Source of the DNA: Enhydrobacter aerosaccus
Lineage (GTDB): Bacteria; Pseudomonadota; Alphaproteobacteria; Reyranellales; Reyranellaceae
Assembly: GCF_900167455.1 (NCBI RefSeq)
Contig: NZ_FUWJ01000003.1
Coordinates: 248,001 to 312,000, forward strand
DNA: 64,000 nt
Direction: 5' to 3'
Both the position numbers and the translations under genes were made by a program. Within the stretch, counting starts at the first letter, position 1. Each line of letters opens with the position of its first letter. Below the pieces are notes generated by a model. The model had not been told where the DNA came from and did not search any database. It saw only the letters and a list, made by a program, of their open reading frames with translations. Shown here piece after piece: positions 16,769 to 25,280 of this stretch.

Positions 16769-17364
16769 GCGCGATCCATGTCGACGTTGGCCTGTTCGAG
16801 AGTCACATGGCCATCGCGATGGGCCCGGAACAGATGAAGCTTCTGCCAATCGAGCTTTATCGGCTGCCGTCCGGTCATGTCCCAGCCCGTGGCGAGGGCG
16901 AGAAAGGCGCGGATGACGGCCTTGTGCGAGACTGCCAGCGCCGGCTCGCTGCTTGCGGCTATATCCGATGCCCACTCGCCGAGCCGGGCCATGACTGTTC
17001 GCGGCGACTCGCCCCCCGGAGGTTCGAAATCGAGCCCGCGGCCCTCGGCATCGATGAAAGTCGCCCCCAGTGTCATACGCAGCTCGGCGACCGTGCGCCC
17101 TTCCCAGGCTCCAAAGCTCATCTCACGCAAACGCGGATCGACGACCGGTACGGCGGAGGGCTGGAGCAGTTCGGCCGTACGGCGGGCGCGTGCGAGCGGA
17201 CTGCAAAAGCGCCTCCAGCCGTGTATTGGCGATGGAAGCGTCCAGGACGCCGCGATCGCTTCGCCCTCGGCGCTAAGCGGCACATCCGTCATACCCTGCA
17301 GGCGTCGGCCTTCGTTCCACGTTGTCGGGGCATGACGAAGGACGGCAAACAAGATCCCTCTCAT
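16765..17364 (-). CDS. Histidine phosphatase superfamily protein
   Basis: A 199-residue protein of the phosphoglycerate-mutase-like / CobC type. The catalytic RHAPTTWN is at residues 10-17 (nucleophile His11), the substrate arginine is in SPLARARRT, and the second histidine is in LAVSHKAVIRAF. Overlaps of 4 bp on both sides place it between glycosyltransferases, so it may dephosphorylate a sugar phosphate or nucleotide-sugar precursor rather than act in central metabolism. That role is inferred from position only. Confidence 0.87.
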   Translation of the reverse strand: MRGILFAVLRHAPTTWNEGRRLQGMTDVPLSAEGEAIAASWTLPSPIHGWRRFCSPLARARRTAELLQPSAVPVVDPRLREMSFGAWEGRTVAELRMTLGATFIDAEGRGLDFEPPGGESPRTVMARLGEWASDIAASSEPALAVSHKAVIRAFLALATGWDMTGRQPIKLDWQKLHLFRAHRDGHVTLEQANVDMDRA

Positions 17365-18467
17365 CGCACCAACTCCAGCGCAGCGGCGAGTCTGTGCGCC
17401 GCTGCCTTCTCATCGTGGTGCTGCAGAGCCCGGCGTGCCGCTCCAGCGGCAAGACGAGTGCGCTCGCCGGGATCATCGAGCAGGCGCGCGACTGCGGAAG
17501 CGAAGGCCGCGGCATCCCCGACCGGGGTCAGCAGACCGGAAATTCCATCGGCCACAACAGCGGGCACGCCGCCCGTCCGACCAGCCACGACCGGCAAGCC
17601 GGCGGCCTGGGCCTCGATAAAGGCCATGCCATAGGCTTCGTTGACGGCGGGCCACAGGTAAAGGTCGGCGGCGGCGTACAGCGCCGGCAACTGCGCATGC
17701 GGAACGGCGCCAGCGAACCGGACGCGCGCCCCGAACGGCGCCATCAACGCCTCGACCTCTCGGCGAGCCCCGCCATCGCCAACCAGCAGAGCCTGCCACG
17801 GCCGATCGCTCAGCCAAGAAAAGGCCTGCGCCAGCACGCGATAGGAATCGAGCTTGTCGCGCGGCCGCATCATGGCGACGGTCAGCAGGAGCGGCGGCTC
17901 GTTCTTCGAGCGTATCGTCGCCGCGGCGCGGTAGGGCGTCGTATCGATGAAGGGCGGCAGCAAGATCTGGTGTACGCCTGGTTGTAGCCGGGACCTGATG
18001 CCGGGCACATCTCGCGGATTTAGGGTCAGCACGAGATCGGCAGCGGCTAAGCTCCGCTCCACGGCGCGATGGCCAAGACGGGTGGCGCCCTGCGCCCGAC
18101 GAACCGAATGAGAGGCCTCGGCGATCACGTAGGGAATGCCAAGGGCCCGCGTCACCAGCGGCCCCAGCCAGTCCGGCTTGCGGTACCAGCAGTGATAGGT
18201 AAACCACAGATCGAAGCGTTCGGGATGGCGAGGTGGAAGCGATCGCCATCGAGTCACGAGACGCATCGCCTGGGCGCGAGCGCGCCGCTCGAGATCGAGA
18301 TGGGCCTCGGGATCCGGAATGCCGGGGGCGACGCGACTGCCCAGCGGCGCGACCAGCCGGTGACCCAACCGCCGCAGCAACCGCGCCAATCCTTTCGCCA
18401 TCTCGCGATCGCCCGAGGCAATGGGGCTATCGGGCGGTTTCAGCGGCGTGTGGAACAGCACGCGCAT
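17361..18467 (-). CDS. GT4-family glycosyltransferase
   Basis: A 368-residue GT-B retaining glycosyltransferase. The N-terminal half starts RVLFHTPLKPPDSPIASGDR. The C-terminal half holds the GT4 signature AVNEAYGMAFIEAQAAGLPVVAG, with the EX7E pair, and a conserved LLVGDGG. There is no membrane segment or signal. Its stop overlaps the phosphatase start by 4 bp; the preceding gene is 64 bp away. Confidence 0.9.
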   Translation of the reverse strand: MRVLFHTPLKPPDSPIASGDREMAKGLARLLRRLGHRLVAPLGSRVAPGIPDPEAHLDLERRARAQAMRLVTRWRSLPPRHPERFDLWFTYHCWYRKPDWLGPLVTRALGIPYVIAEASHSVRRAQGATRLGHRAVERSLAAADLVLTLNPRDVPGIRSRLQPGVHQILLPPFIDTTPYRAAATIRSKNEPPLLLTVAMMRPRDKLDSYRVLAQAFSWLSDRPWQALLVGDGGARREVEALMAPFGARVRFAGAVPHAQLPALYAAADLYLWPAVNEAYGMAFIEAQAAGLPVVAGRTGGVPAVVADGISGLLTPVGDAAAFASAVARLLDDPGERTRLAAGAARRALQHHDEKAAAHRLAAALELVR

Positions 18468-18531
18468 AGCGCCCTCTCCGGCTATCGTCTTCGTCCGGCT
18501 CGAAAAAGCCGCGCAGGATCACGCGACATCC

Positions 18532-19824
18532 CTACTCCGCCGCGCGCGCCTCGGGAATCTCGATCTGGGGCGTGAGGTCGGCATGGGCCGGCAGTGCCAG
18601 AGAGCGCGCGATCCAGTCCACGCCCGCCTCGTAGGAAAAGCGGGTCCGCACCACTTCGTTGGCGCGCATGCCAAACCGAGCGCGCAGATCGGGATCGCGA
18701 GCAAGCTTCTCCAGTCCGGCGGCCAGCTGATCGGGAGCAGCCGGATCGGCCATCAGGCCGTTGTCGCCGTCGGTGATGAACTCGCCGATCGCGGCCGAGC
18801 GCGTCGACAGGATGGCCATGCGCTGATAGCCGGCCTCCTGCAGGACGTTGGGCATGCCCTCGCGATCGCCATCGTCGGCCGTCTTGCTCGCCAGCACGAA
18901 GATATCGGCGCGCTGATAGGCGGCGAAGACTTCGGCCTGGGGACGCGCGCCATGCCACACGCAACGGTCGCCAATGCCGAGCTGCTCGGCCATATGCTCG
19001 AAGGAATCGCCCAGCACGCCCGCACCGATATGTTCGAAGCGCCAGTTGATATCCTTGGGCAGCATGGCGAGCGCCGCCAGCAGATCGTCATAACCCTTCT
19101 TCGCGACCCGGCGACCAACCGACAGGATCACAACGGGATCCTTCGGATCGGACCCATCGCGCCGCGACCGCTGGGCTGGCGGCATCGGCAAGTTGGCTAG
19201 ATCGAGACCATGATACACGAGGCGCAGGCGCGTCTGATCGGACACCAGCTCCTTGAGTCGGCCCAGGGCATATTGGGTGCAAGTGATCAGCCAATCGATA
19301 TCGGCGAGCTTGGCCCGCAGCTCCCACTCCTGGCTGGTCCAGATATCCTTAGCATGGGCCGAGGCGCTCCAGGGCAGGCCGCGCATGATCGCGGCATAGC
19401 GCGTCGCCGAGGCCGGCGTATGGATGAAGTGGGCATACATGCGCTTGATACCCGCCGGCATCTCGGCGGCCAGCACCAGGCCCTGGCCGAACCGCCTTAT
19501 CCGGTTGGGCGTGCGATCGCGCACCAGATCGTGCAGGAAGCGGGCACGCGCGGCGCGATAGCCGGGCAGCTTGCGCGCCTTCCACCATGCGCGCAGGACA
19601 CGCAGCGGATCGTTCTTCAAGTATTCCGGCAGATAAACGATCGGCGCCTTCACGCGCGCATGAACCGGGTGAATGGCCGGATCGGTCGGCAGGCGCAGCG
19701 AGTAGATGACCAGCTTGAGTCCGCGCGCCTCCAGTCCCGCCATTTCCTGCGCGATGAAGGTCTCCGACAGACGCGGCCAACACTTCACTACGACCGCGAT
19801 CTGCGCGTCATTTCCATCTGTCAT
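18532..19824 (-). CDS. GT4-family glycosyltransferase
   Basis: A 430-residue glycosyltransferase of the colanic-acid/exopolysaccharide type. It opens VVVKCWPRLSETFIAQEM, a known N-terminal pattern of this group, and has VYHGLDL, SVGRRVAKKGYDDLL and the late REGMPNVLQEAGYQRMAIL segment that carries the GT4 EX7E motif. It lies 15 bp after the GT28-like gene in the same series. Sugar and acceptor are unknown. Confidence 0.91.
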   Translation of the reverse strand: MTDGNDAQIAVVVKCWPRLSETFIAQEMAGLEARGLKLVIYSLRLPTDPAIHPVHARVKAPIVYLPEYLKNDPLRVLRAWWKARKLPGYRAARARFLHDLVRDRTPNRIRRFGQGLVLAAEMPAGIKRMYAHFIHTPASATRYAAIMRGLPWSASAHAKDIWTSQEWELRAKLADIDWLITCTQYALGRLKELVSDQTRLRLVYHGLDLANLPMPPAQRSRRDGSDPKDPVVILSVGRRVAKKGYDDLLAALAMLPKDINWRFEHIGAGVLGDSFEHMAEQLGIGDRCVWHGARPQAEVFAAYQRADIFVLASKTADDGDREGMPNVLQEAGYQRMAILSTRSAAIGEFITDGDNGLMADPAAPDQLAAGLEKLARDPDLRARFGMRANEVVRTRFSYEAGVDWIARSLALPAHADLTPQIEIPEARAAE

Positions 19825-19839
19825 GAAACACCGATTGTT

Positions 19840-21114
19840 CTAGAGCTTGCTGCGCGCCGCCAAGCCATCGGATGCCGGAGTAGTCGGCGATGGCGTTTCG
19901 GGCGCGTCGACCGGCGCCGGCCCACGATGCGGCCGGGCGAGCTGCTTGGCGACGAGACGCCACACATTACCGAGGCCGTCGAGCAGCCCGGGCACGATGA
20001 CGTCGCTCGGCAAGCCCTGCTGCGGGAGTTGCCGGAGCGCCGTCGCCATAACGTGTGGATCGCGTCCCTTCCCGGGATCGAGCATCTCGACAAGGCCGAG
20101 ATTGCGCGCCGCCCGGGCGCGGATGAACTGCTCGAGCCTGGGCCGCGTGCGGGGCACGATGATGGCCCGCTTGTCGAAGGACAGTATCTCGCAGAACGTG
20201 TTGTAGCCGCCCATCGCCACGACGCCCGCCGCCCGCTGCATCAGGACACCCAGGTGGCTGGTAAAGGTGAGGGTGCGGATGTTGGGGAACCTGGCGGCCC
20301 GTTCCTTGAAGGCTTCGCGCGCCGTGGCCGACATGAACGGGCCGAACACGATCACCGCGCCATAAGGAATGTTCGGATCGGTCTCGTAGGCGGATACGAC
20401 CCAATCCACCAGATCTTCGCCGTCGCCGCCGCCGCCGGGCGTGACCAGGATGAACGGACCGTTGATCTCCTCGACTTCGTGCGGGATGTCCGCATGCAGC
20501 GGCAGATCGCGGCGCAAATAGCCTGTGTAGATGGTCTTGTGGCGGACCGATGGCGGCAATTCGAGCCCGGCCAGGGGCTTGTTTATCTGCGGCAGTCCAT
20601 AGGCCCAGATCTCGTCGTAGAGATCACGCAGGGCCGGCATCACGTTCTTGCGCTGCCATTCGACCGCGAGCTGGGCTGGATCGTCCACCACGTCGCGCAG
20701 ACCGTAGATCAGAGGCGTGCCGCGACCCTTCAGCAGCTCCAGGGTCGGCACCACCTCGCCGCGCAGGCCCAGCGGCTCCTTGTCGACGATGAACAGGTCC
20801 GGCCGATAGATATCGGCCGTGTCACGGATGATGCGAGTGCGAATCTCCAGCGTATGGTCGGCACCAACCCTCAGATTGGCGGCGTCATATTCGCCGGTTA
20901 TCTGCTTCACCATGCCCGGGATACGCACGAAATCGATGCCCGAACGGAACTCGTAGGACCCGATCACGGGCGATCCCGATATGATCAGGACCGAGATCGA
21001 GTTGTCGGCCTCGACGATGGCATTGGCGATCGTGCGGCAGCGGCTGACATGGCCGAGGCCGTAAGAGTCGTGACTGTAGAGCAGCACACGCTTTGACCGG
21101 CTGCTGGCGGGCAT
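19840..21114 (-). CDS. MurG/GT28-like glycosyltransferase, first gene of the glycan series
   Basis: A 424-residue GT-B protein starting RVLLYSHDSYGLGHVSRCR. Its C-terminal donor site includes LVTPGGGGDGEDL and AMGGYNTFCEILSFDKRAIIVPR. It is a distant paralogue of the 15635-16768 protein in layout and motifs. It is the first gene of the minus-strand set and is divergent, across 172 bp, from the ABC exporter-like gene at 21287, so a shared control region is likely. The C-terminal 30 residues are Pro/Ala-rich. Confidence 0.87.
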   Translation of the reverse strand: MPASSRSKRVLLYSHDSYGLGHVSRCRTIANAIVEADNSISVLIISGSPVIGSYEFRSGIDFVRIPGMVKQITGEYDAANLRVGADHTLEIRTRIIRDTADIYRPDLFIVDKEPLGLRGEVVPTLELLKGRGTPLIYGLRDVVDDPAQLAVEWQRKNVMPALRDLYDEIWAYGLPQINKPLAGLELPPSVRHKTIYTGYLRRDLPLHADIPHEVEEINGPFILVTPGGGGDGEDLVDWVVSAYETDPNIPYGAVIVFGPFMSATAREAFKERAARFPNIRTLTFTSHLGVLMQRAAGVVAMGGYNTFCEILSFDKRAIIVPRTRPRLEQFIRARAARNLGLVEMLDPGKGRDPHVMATALRQLPQQGLPSDVIVPGLLDGLGNVWRLVAKQLARPHRGPAPVDAPETPSPTTPASDGLAARSKL

Positions 21115-21286
21115 ACGACGCGATCTCCCCCGTGGCCGTTGCGCGTTTGCCCCGACCGGATTTCCGTCCGACTATGCCATAAGCGGAGGCCAGCGCGAAC
21201 CCCCACCGCCCGGTTCAAAAATATCGAATGTAATCAATGGACTGATCGAATATACGTGTTACAGGGCGATTGCACCTCGGGGCTCG

Positions 21287-24001
21287 ATGCAGCGCAACCT
21301 CTTCTCATATATCTGGCGGCACAGCAGGCCCGAGCAGCTGGTCATTCTGGGTCTCGTGGTTCTGGCCCAGGTCTTCTATTTCCTGTCGCTCAGCGTGCCG
21401 AAGTCGATCGTCAACAACGGCATCACCGGCATTGCCTTCAAAGCGGCAGCGGACGTTCGCATCCTGAGGATCGACATCCCCCTGCCGGATTTCCTAGGGG
21501 GCACGATACGCCTGCTCAACGGCTTCCGGGTCGATCAGCTCCAGTATCTCGTGGTCATGAGCTTCGTCTTCCTGGTCGCGGTGATCATCAACAGCGAGTT
21601 CAAGAAGACGATCAACACCCAGAAGGGCCGGATGGGCGAGCGCATGCTGCGGCGCATGCGCTTCGAGCTCTACGATCGCATCCTGCGCTTCCCGCCGGCG
21701 CATTTTCGCAAGGTCAAGCAGGCCGAGCTGGCGACCATGATCAAGGACGAGGTCGAGCCCTTGGGCGGCTTCATCGGCGACGCCTTCGTGCAGCCGATGT
21801 TCCTAGGCGGTCAGGCACTGACGGCGATCGCCTTCATCATGATGCAGAACCTGCTTCTCAGCCTCGTGGTGATCGCCCTGCTGGGGGTGCAGATGGTGAT
21901 CGTGCCACGCCTGCGCAAACCAGTCCTGGTGCTCGGGCGGCAACGGCAAATTTCAGCCCGCCTGCTCGCCGGCCGCATTGCCGAGACCGCCGACGGCGTG
22001 AGCGAGATCCATGTCCACGGTGCATCGAACTACGAGCGCGCCGATATCTCCGAGCGCCTCGGCCATATCTTCAAGATCCGGTTCGATCTCTACAACAAGA
22101 AGTTCGTCGCCAAGTTCTGGAACAACATCCTGTCCCAGGCGACGCCGTTCGCGATCTACTTGCTGGGTGGCTACTTCGCGATCACCGGCAAGATGGATGT
22201 CGGCGCGGTCGTCGGCGTCCTGCTCGCCTACAAGGACCTGCCGTCGCCGATCAAGGAGCTGATCGATTGGGATCAGCAGCGTCAGGACGTGCAGATCAAG
22301 TACGAGCAGGTGATCGACCAGTTCCAACCCGAAGGCATGATGCCGCCGGAACTGCAGGCCTTGCCCGACGGACCGCCGCCATCTCTCGGCCACGAATTCG
22401 TCCTGTCCAGCGTGACGGTGTCCGACGACGGCCGGGTCAAGCAGCTCGACTCCGTCAATTTGACCCTGGCCACGGATACCAGGCTGGCGGTGATCGGTGC
22501 GGCGAGTTCCGGCAAGGACGTGCTGGGCCAGGTGCTCGGCCGCCTGACCTTGCCGAGCAGCGGATCGATACGGATCGACGGTCAGGACTTCTTCCAGATT
22601 CCCGAATACGTCCTTGGTTCACGGGCCGGCTATATCGGCCAAGAGACTTATCTCTTCCCGCTGTCGGTGCGTGACAATCTGCTGTTCGGCCTCAAGCATC
22701 GCCCGGTGAAGCCCGCGACCTACGACGAGGAAACGCGAGCGGTTCGCGAGGCTTTCTGGCGCGAGACGGCGCGAGCCGGCAATCCGGTGCTCGATCCCAA
22801 TGCCGACTGGATCGATTACGAACTCGCGGGCGCCACCGGTCCGGCCGATCTGCTGCCGCGCGTCGTCGATGTCCTCAAGCAGGTCGAGTTCGACGAGGAG
22901 ATATATTCGCTGGGCTTACGTGGCGCGATCGACGGCATGCGCCGCCCGGACCTCGCCGAGAAGATTCTGGCCGCCCGCAAGGCGCTGCATGGCCGCCTGC
23001 AGGATCCGGGATATGCGGGTCTGATCGAGCCCTTCAACGCCGACAAGTACAACAAGAACCTGTCGGTGGCGGAGAACCTGCTGTTCGGCACGCCGGTCGG
23101 CCGGGAGTTCGACGGCGACAATCTGGCCGCCAATGCCTACATGCTGTCGGTCCTGAAGGATACGGGTTTGGACCAGGATTTGCTCCGCATGGGCCTTTCC
23201 ATCGCGGAAACCATGGTCGAACTCTTCTCCGGCCTGTCGCCCGACAACCCGCTGTTCGAGCAATACAGCTTCATCTCCGCCGACGAACTGCCCAATGTCC
23301 GCCTGCTGCTGCAAAGACTGGGCGGCAAGGGCGTCGAGGCCGTGCCCGAGGCCGATCGGCCGAGGCTGATGACGCTCCCGCTGCGCTACATCGAGGCACG
23401 CCACCGCTTGGGTCTGATCGATGCGGCCATGGAGGAGCGGCTGCTGGCAGCCCGCCGCGAGTTTGCCGCCCACCTGCCGGACAGCCTGCGCGGCGCGGTC
23501 GAGTTCTACGATTTTGCCCGCTACAACAGCGCCGCCACCGTGCAGGACAATGTGCTGTTTGGCCGTCTCGTCTATGGCCAGGCCCAGGCCGAGGCCCGGA
23601 TCGTCACTCTGATCACCACGGTCCTCACCGAACTCAGTCTGCGCGATTCGGTGATCGAGGTCGGGCTGGAGTACAATGTCGGCGTCGCCGGCAAGCGGCT
23701 CCCCGCGACCCAGCGCCAGAAACTCGGAATCGCCCGCGCCCTGATCAAGCGACCACAATTTCTGGTAGTGAACGAAGCTGTGGCAGTGTTCGACGGACGT
23801 ACCCAGGATCGCATTCGCGATAATATCCTGGCGGCAACGAAAGACGGTCGGGGCGTGGTCTGGATCGCGAATCGACCGAGCCAGGCGGAAAAGTTCGACC
23901 GGGTTCTGGTGATGCAGGGAGGTCGGATCGTCGCCCACGGCGCGCCGGAAGAGCTCAAGTCGAAAGGCGGGCTCTATTGCGAGCTCGTCCAACAGGCCTA
24001 G
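21287..24001 (+). CDS. ABC exporter-like protein with non-canonical nucleotide-binding domain
   Basis: A 904-residue half-transporter-like protein. Residues 1-330 form a type IV ABC membrane domain (hydrophobic segments near 18-38, 88-103, 170-205 and 283-315). The nucleotide-binding part starts near 370, but each key motif deviates: Walker A is GAASSGKD (404-411, Asp for Ser/Thr), the signature position reads LPATQRQK (805-812), Walker B is FLVVNEA (825-831, Asn for Asp), and the switch histidine is Asn862. Between Q-loop (Gln452) and signature lies about 330 residues instead of about 90, with an internal duplication at 558-601 and 717-759. ATP hydrolysis is doubtful. It is followed by a cNMP-binding and a methyltransferase gene and is divergent from glycosyltransferases. 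Confidence 0.85.
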   Translation: MQRNLFSYIWRHSRPEQLVILGLVVLAQVFYFLSLSVPKSIVNNGITGIAFKAAADVRILRIDIPLPDFLGGTIRLLNGFRVDQLQYLVVMSFVFLVAVIINSEFKKTINTQKGRMGERMLRRMRFELYDRILRFPPAHFRKVKQAELATMIKDEVEPLGGFIGDAFVQPMFLGGQALTAIAFIMMQNLLLSLVVIALLGVQMVIVPRLRKPVLVLGRQRQISARLLAGRIAETADGVSEIHVHGASNYERADISERLGHIFKIRFDLYNKKFVAKFWNNILSQATPFAIYLLGGYFAITGKMDVGAVVGVLLAYKDLPSPIKELIDWDQQRQDVQIKYEQVIDQFQPEGMMPPELQALPDGPPPSLGHEFVLSSVTVSDDGRVKQLDSVNLTLATDTRLAVIGAASSGKDVLGQVLGRLTLPSSGSIRIDGQDFFQIPEYVLGSRAGYIGQETYLFPLSVRDNLLFGLKHRPVKPATYDEETRAVREAFWRETARAGNPVLDPNADWIDYELAGATGPADLLPRVVDVLKQVEFDEEIYSLGLRGAIDGMRRPDLAEKILAARKALHGRLQDPGYAGLIEPFNADKYNKNLSVAENLLFGTPVGREFDGDNLAANAYMLSVLKDTGLDQDLLRMGLSIAETMVELFSGLSPDNPLFEQYSFISADELPNVRLLLQRLGGKGVEAVPEADRPRLMTLPLRYIEARHRLGLIDAAMEERLLAARREFAAHLPDSLRGAVEFYDFARYNSAATVQDNVLFGRLVYGQAQAEARIVTLITTVLTELSLRDSVIEVGLEYNVGVAGKRLPATQRQKLGIARALIKRPQFLVVNEAVAVFDGRTQDRIRDNILAATKDGRGVVWIANRPSQAEKFDRVLVMQGGRIVAHGAPEELKSKGGLYCELVQQA

Positions 24002-24050
24002 CGGGCAACAGGCAAAGTGGGGCGTTGGGAAGCGGGGTCAGGAGGATACG

Positions 24051-24500
24051 ATGAACCTCAACGAGGAAGTGGAGATTCTCAAGGGTGTGCCACTCTTCTC
24101 CAAGGTCGAACCGGCCAAACTCAAGCTGATCGCCTTCACGGGCGAACGAATGCACTACGCCGAAGGCCAGGAGCTGTTCCATCAGGGGGATGTGGGCGAC
24201 GCCATGTATGTCATTCTGGGCGGCACGGCCGATGTGCTGCTGGAAACGCCCGGTGGCCAGATCCGGGTCGCCGAGTTAAGGAGGAACAGTTTCGTCGGCG
24301 ATATCGCCATCCTGTGCGACGTGCCGCGTACCGCGACCATCCGTGCGCGCGAGCCGTTGACGACCTTGAAGATCTCCAAGGATATGTTCTATCGACTGGT
24401 CTCGGAATTCCCACAGATGGCGATCGAGATGATGCGCGAGCTGGCGCACCGCCTCGAGGACACGAATCAGAAACTTCGCGCCGCCACCAAAGCCGCCTGA
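24051..24500 (+). CDS. Stand-alone cyclic-nucleotide-binding domain protein
   Basis: A 149-residue protein made of one Crp-type cyclic-nucleotide-binding domain (about residues 10-125), with no helix-turn-helix and no enzyme domain. The phosphate-binding cassette is NSFVGDIAILCDVPRTATIRA, keeping the Arg but with Asp where Glu is usual. An AGGAGG Shine-Dalgarno is 6 nt upstream. It lies 49 bp after the ABC gene and 10 bp before the methyltransferase gene. It is likely a small regulatory or docking partner of the transporter; this is inference. Confidence 0.88.
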   Translation: MNLNEEVEILKGVPLFSKVEPAKLKLIAFTGERMHYAEGQELFHQGDVGDAMYVILGGTADVLLETPGGQIRVAELRRNSFVGDIAILCDVPRTATIRAREPLTTLKISKDMFYRLVSEFPQMAIEMMRELAHRLEDTNQKLRAATKAA

Positions 24501-24510
24501 ACGATCCTCC

Positions 24511-24999
24511 ATGAGCCGCCTCGACAGTTTCATCGCGCGCATGAAAGCGCAGCGCGACTGCCTGAACTTCCTCCAGCCCGAGATCGATCGCCTGCCCGGT
24601 CCCATTTTCGAAGTCGGCCTCGGCAATGGCCGAACCTACGATCACCTGCGCACGCTCTTTCCCGGCCGCGACATCTACGTGTTCGAACGGCAGGTCGCCG
24701 CCCATCCCGACTGTATCCCGCCGGAGGACCATCTCTTTCTCGGCGAAGCACGCGAGTCCATTCCACGCGCAGCGGCCCGTCTGGGTGCTACCGCAGCATT
24801 GATCCATACCGACCTGGGCACCGGAGATCATGCTGCCAACGTGGCCATGGGCGAATGGCTCGGCCCGGCGCTTGACGCACTCGCGGCTTCCGGCGGCTAT
24901 GTGCTCGCCAACCAGTCTCTCAAGGTGCCGCGGTGGGAGCGCTTGCCCGAGCCGCCGGGCGTTCCTGCGGATCGCTATTTCCTCTACCGGGTTCGTTAA
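24511..24999 (+). CDS. Class I SAM-dependent methyltransferase-like protein
   Basis: A 162-residue protein with motif I FEVGLGNGRTYDHL (residues 33-46), an acidic YVFERQV motif II and a DLGTGDH segment, consistent with a short Rossmann methyltransferase. It is shorter than most family members (200-250 residues). It follows the cNMP-binding gene by 10 bp. Its stop codon overlaps the convergent GlsB-like gene stop (TTAA, 24996-24999). The substrate is unknown. Confidence 0.75.
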   Translation: MSRLDSFIARMKAQRDCLNFLQPEIDRLPGPIFEVGLGNGRTYDHLRTLFPGRDIYVFERQVAAHPDCIPPEDHLFLGEARESIPRAAARLGATAALIHTDLGTGDHAANVAMGEWLGPALDALAASGGYVLANQSLKVPRWERLPEPPGVPADRYFLYRVR

Positions 25000-25241
25000 C
25001 GGCCGCTGAACAGGCGGGCGAGGACGATCAGCACGATCGCGCCGAAGACCGAGCCGATGAAACCGGCAGTCTCGCCGGCATGATAGAAGCCGAGCGCCTG
25101 GCCGCCATAGGTCGCGAGCACCGAACCAGCGATACCAATGACGATGGTCACCAGGATGCCCTGGGGTGTCGGTCCGGGCGTTAGCAGCCGTGCGATCAGG
25201 CCGATCAGCAGACCGATCAGAAGGATTCCGAGGAACGTCAT
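24996..25241 (-). CDS. GlsB/YeaQ/YmgE-family membrane protein
   Basis: An 81-residue protein with three hydrophobic segments and Gly-rich stretches (IVIGIAGSVLATYGGQALG, GFIGSVFGAIVLIVLARLF), typical of the so-called transglycosylase-associated (GlsB/YeaQ) family. These are small inner-membrane stress-linked proteins without a proven enzyme function. Convergent with the methyltransferase gene. Confidence 0.85.
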   Translation of the reverse strand: MTFLGILLIGLLIGLIARLLTPGPTPQGILVTIVIGIAGSVLATYGGQALGFYHAGETAGFIGSVFGAIVLIVLARLFSGR

Positions 25242-25280
25242 CTTTCGCCCTTTTCAAAAGCGGTGCCGGACCGCGAACGA

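Noticed and set aside
19210-21096. Open frame of about 630 codons opposite two glycosyltransferases
   Set aside because: It spans two real genes and their gap, as shadows do; composition is His/Gln/Arg-biased.
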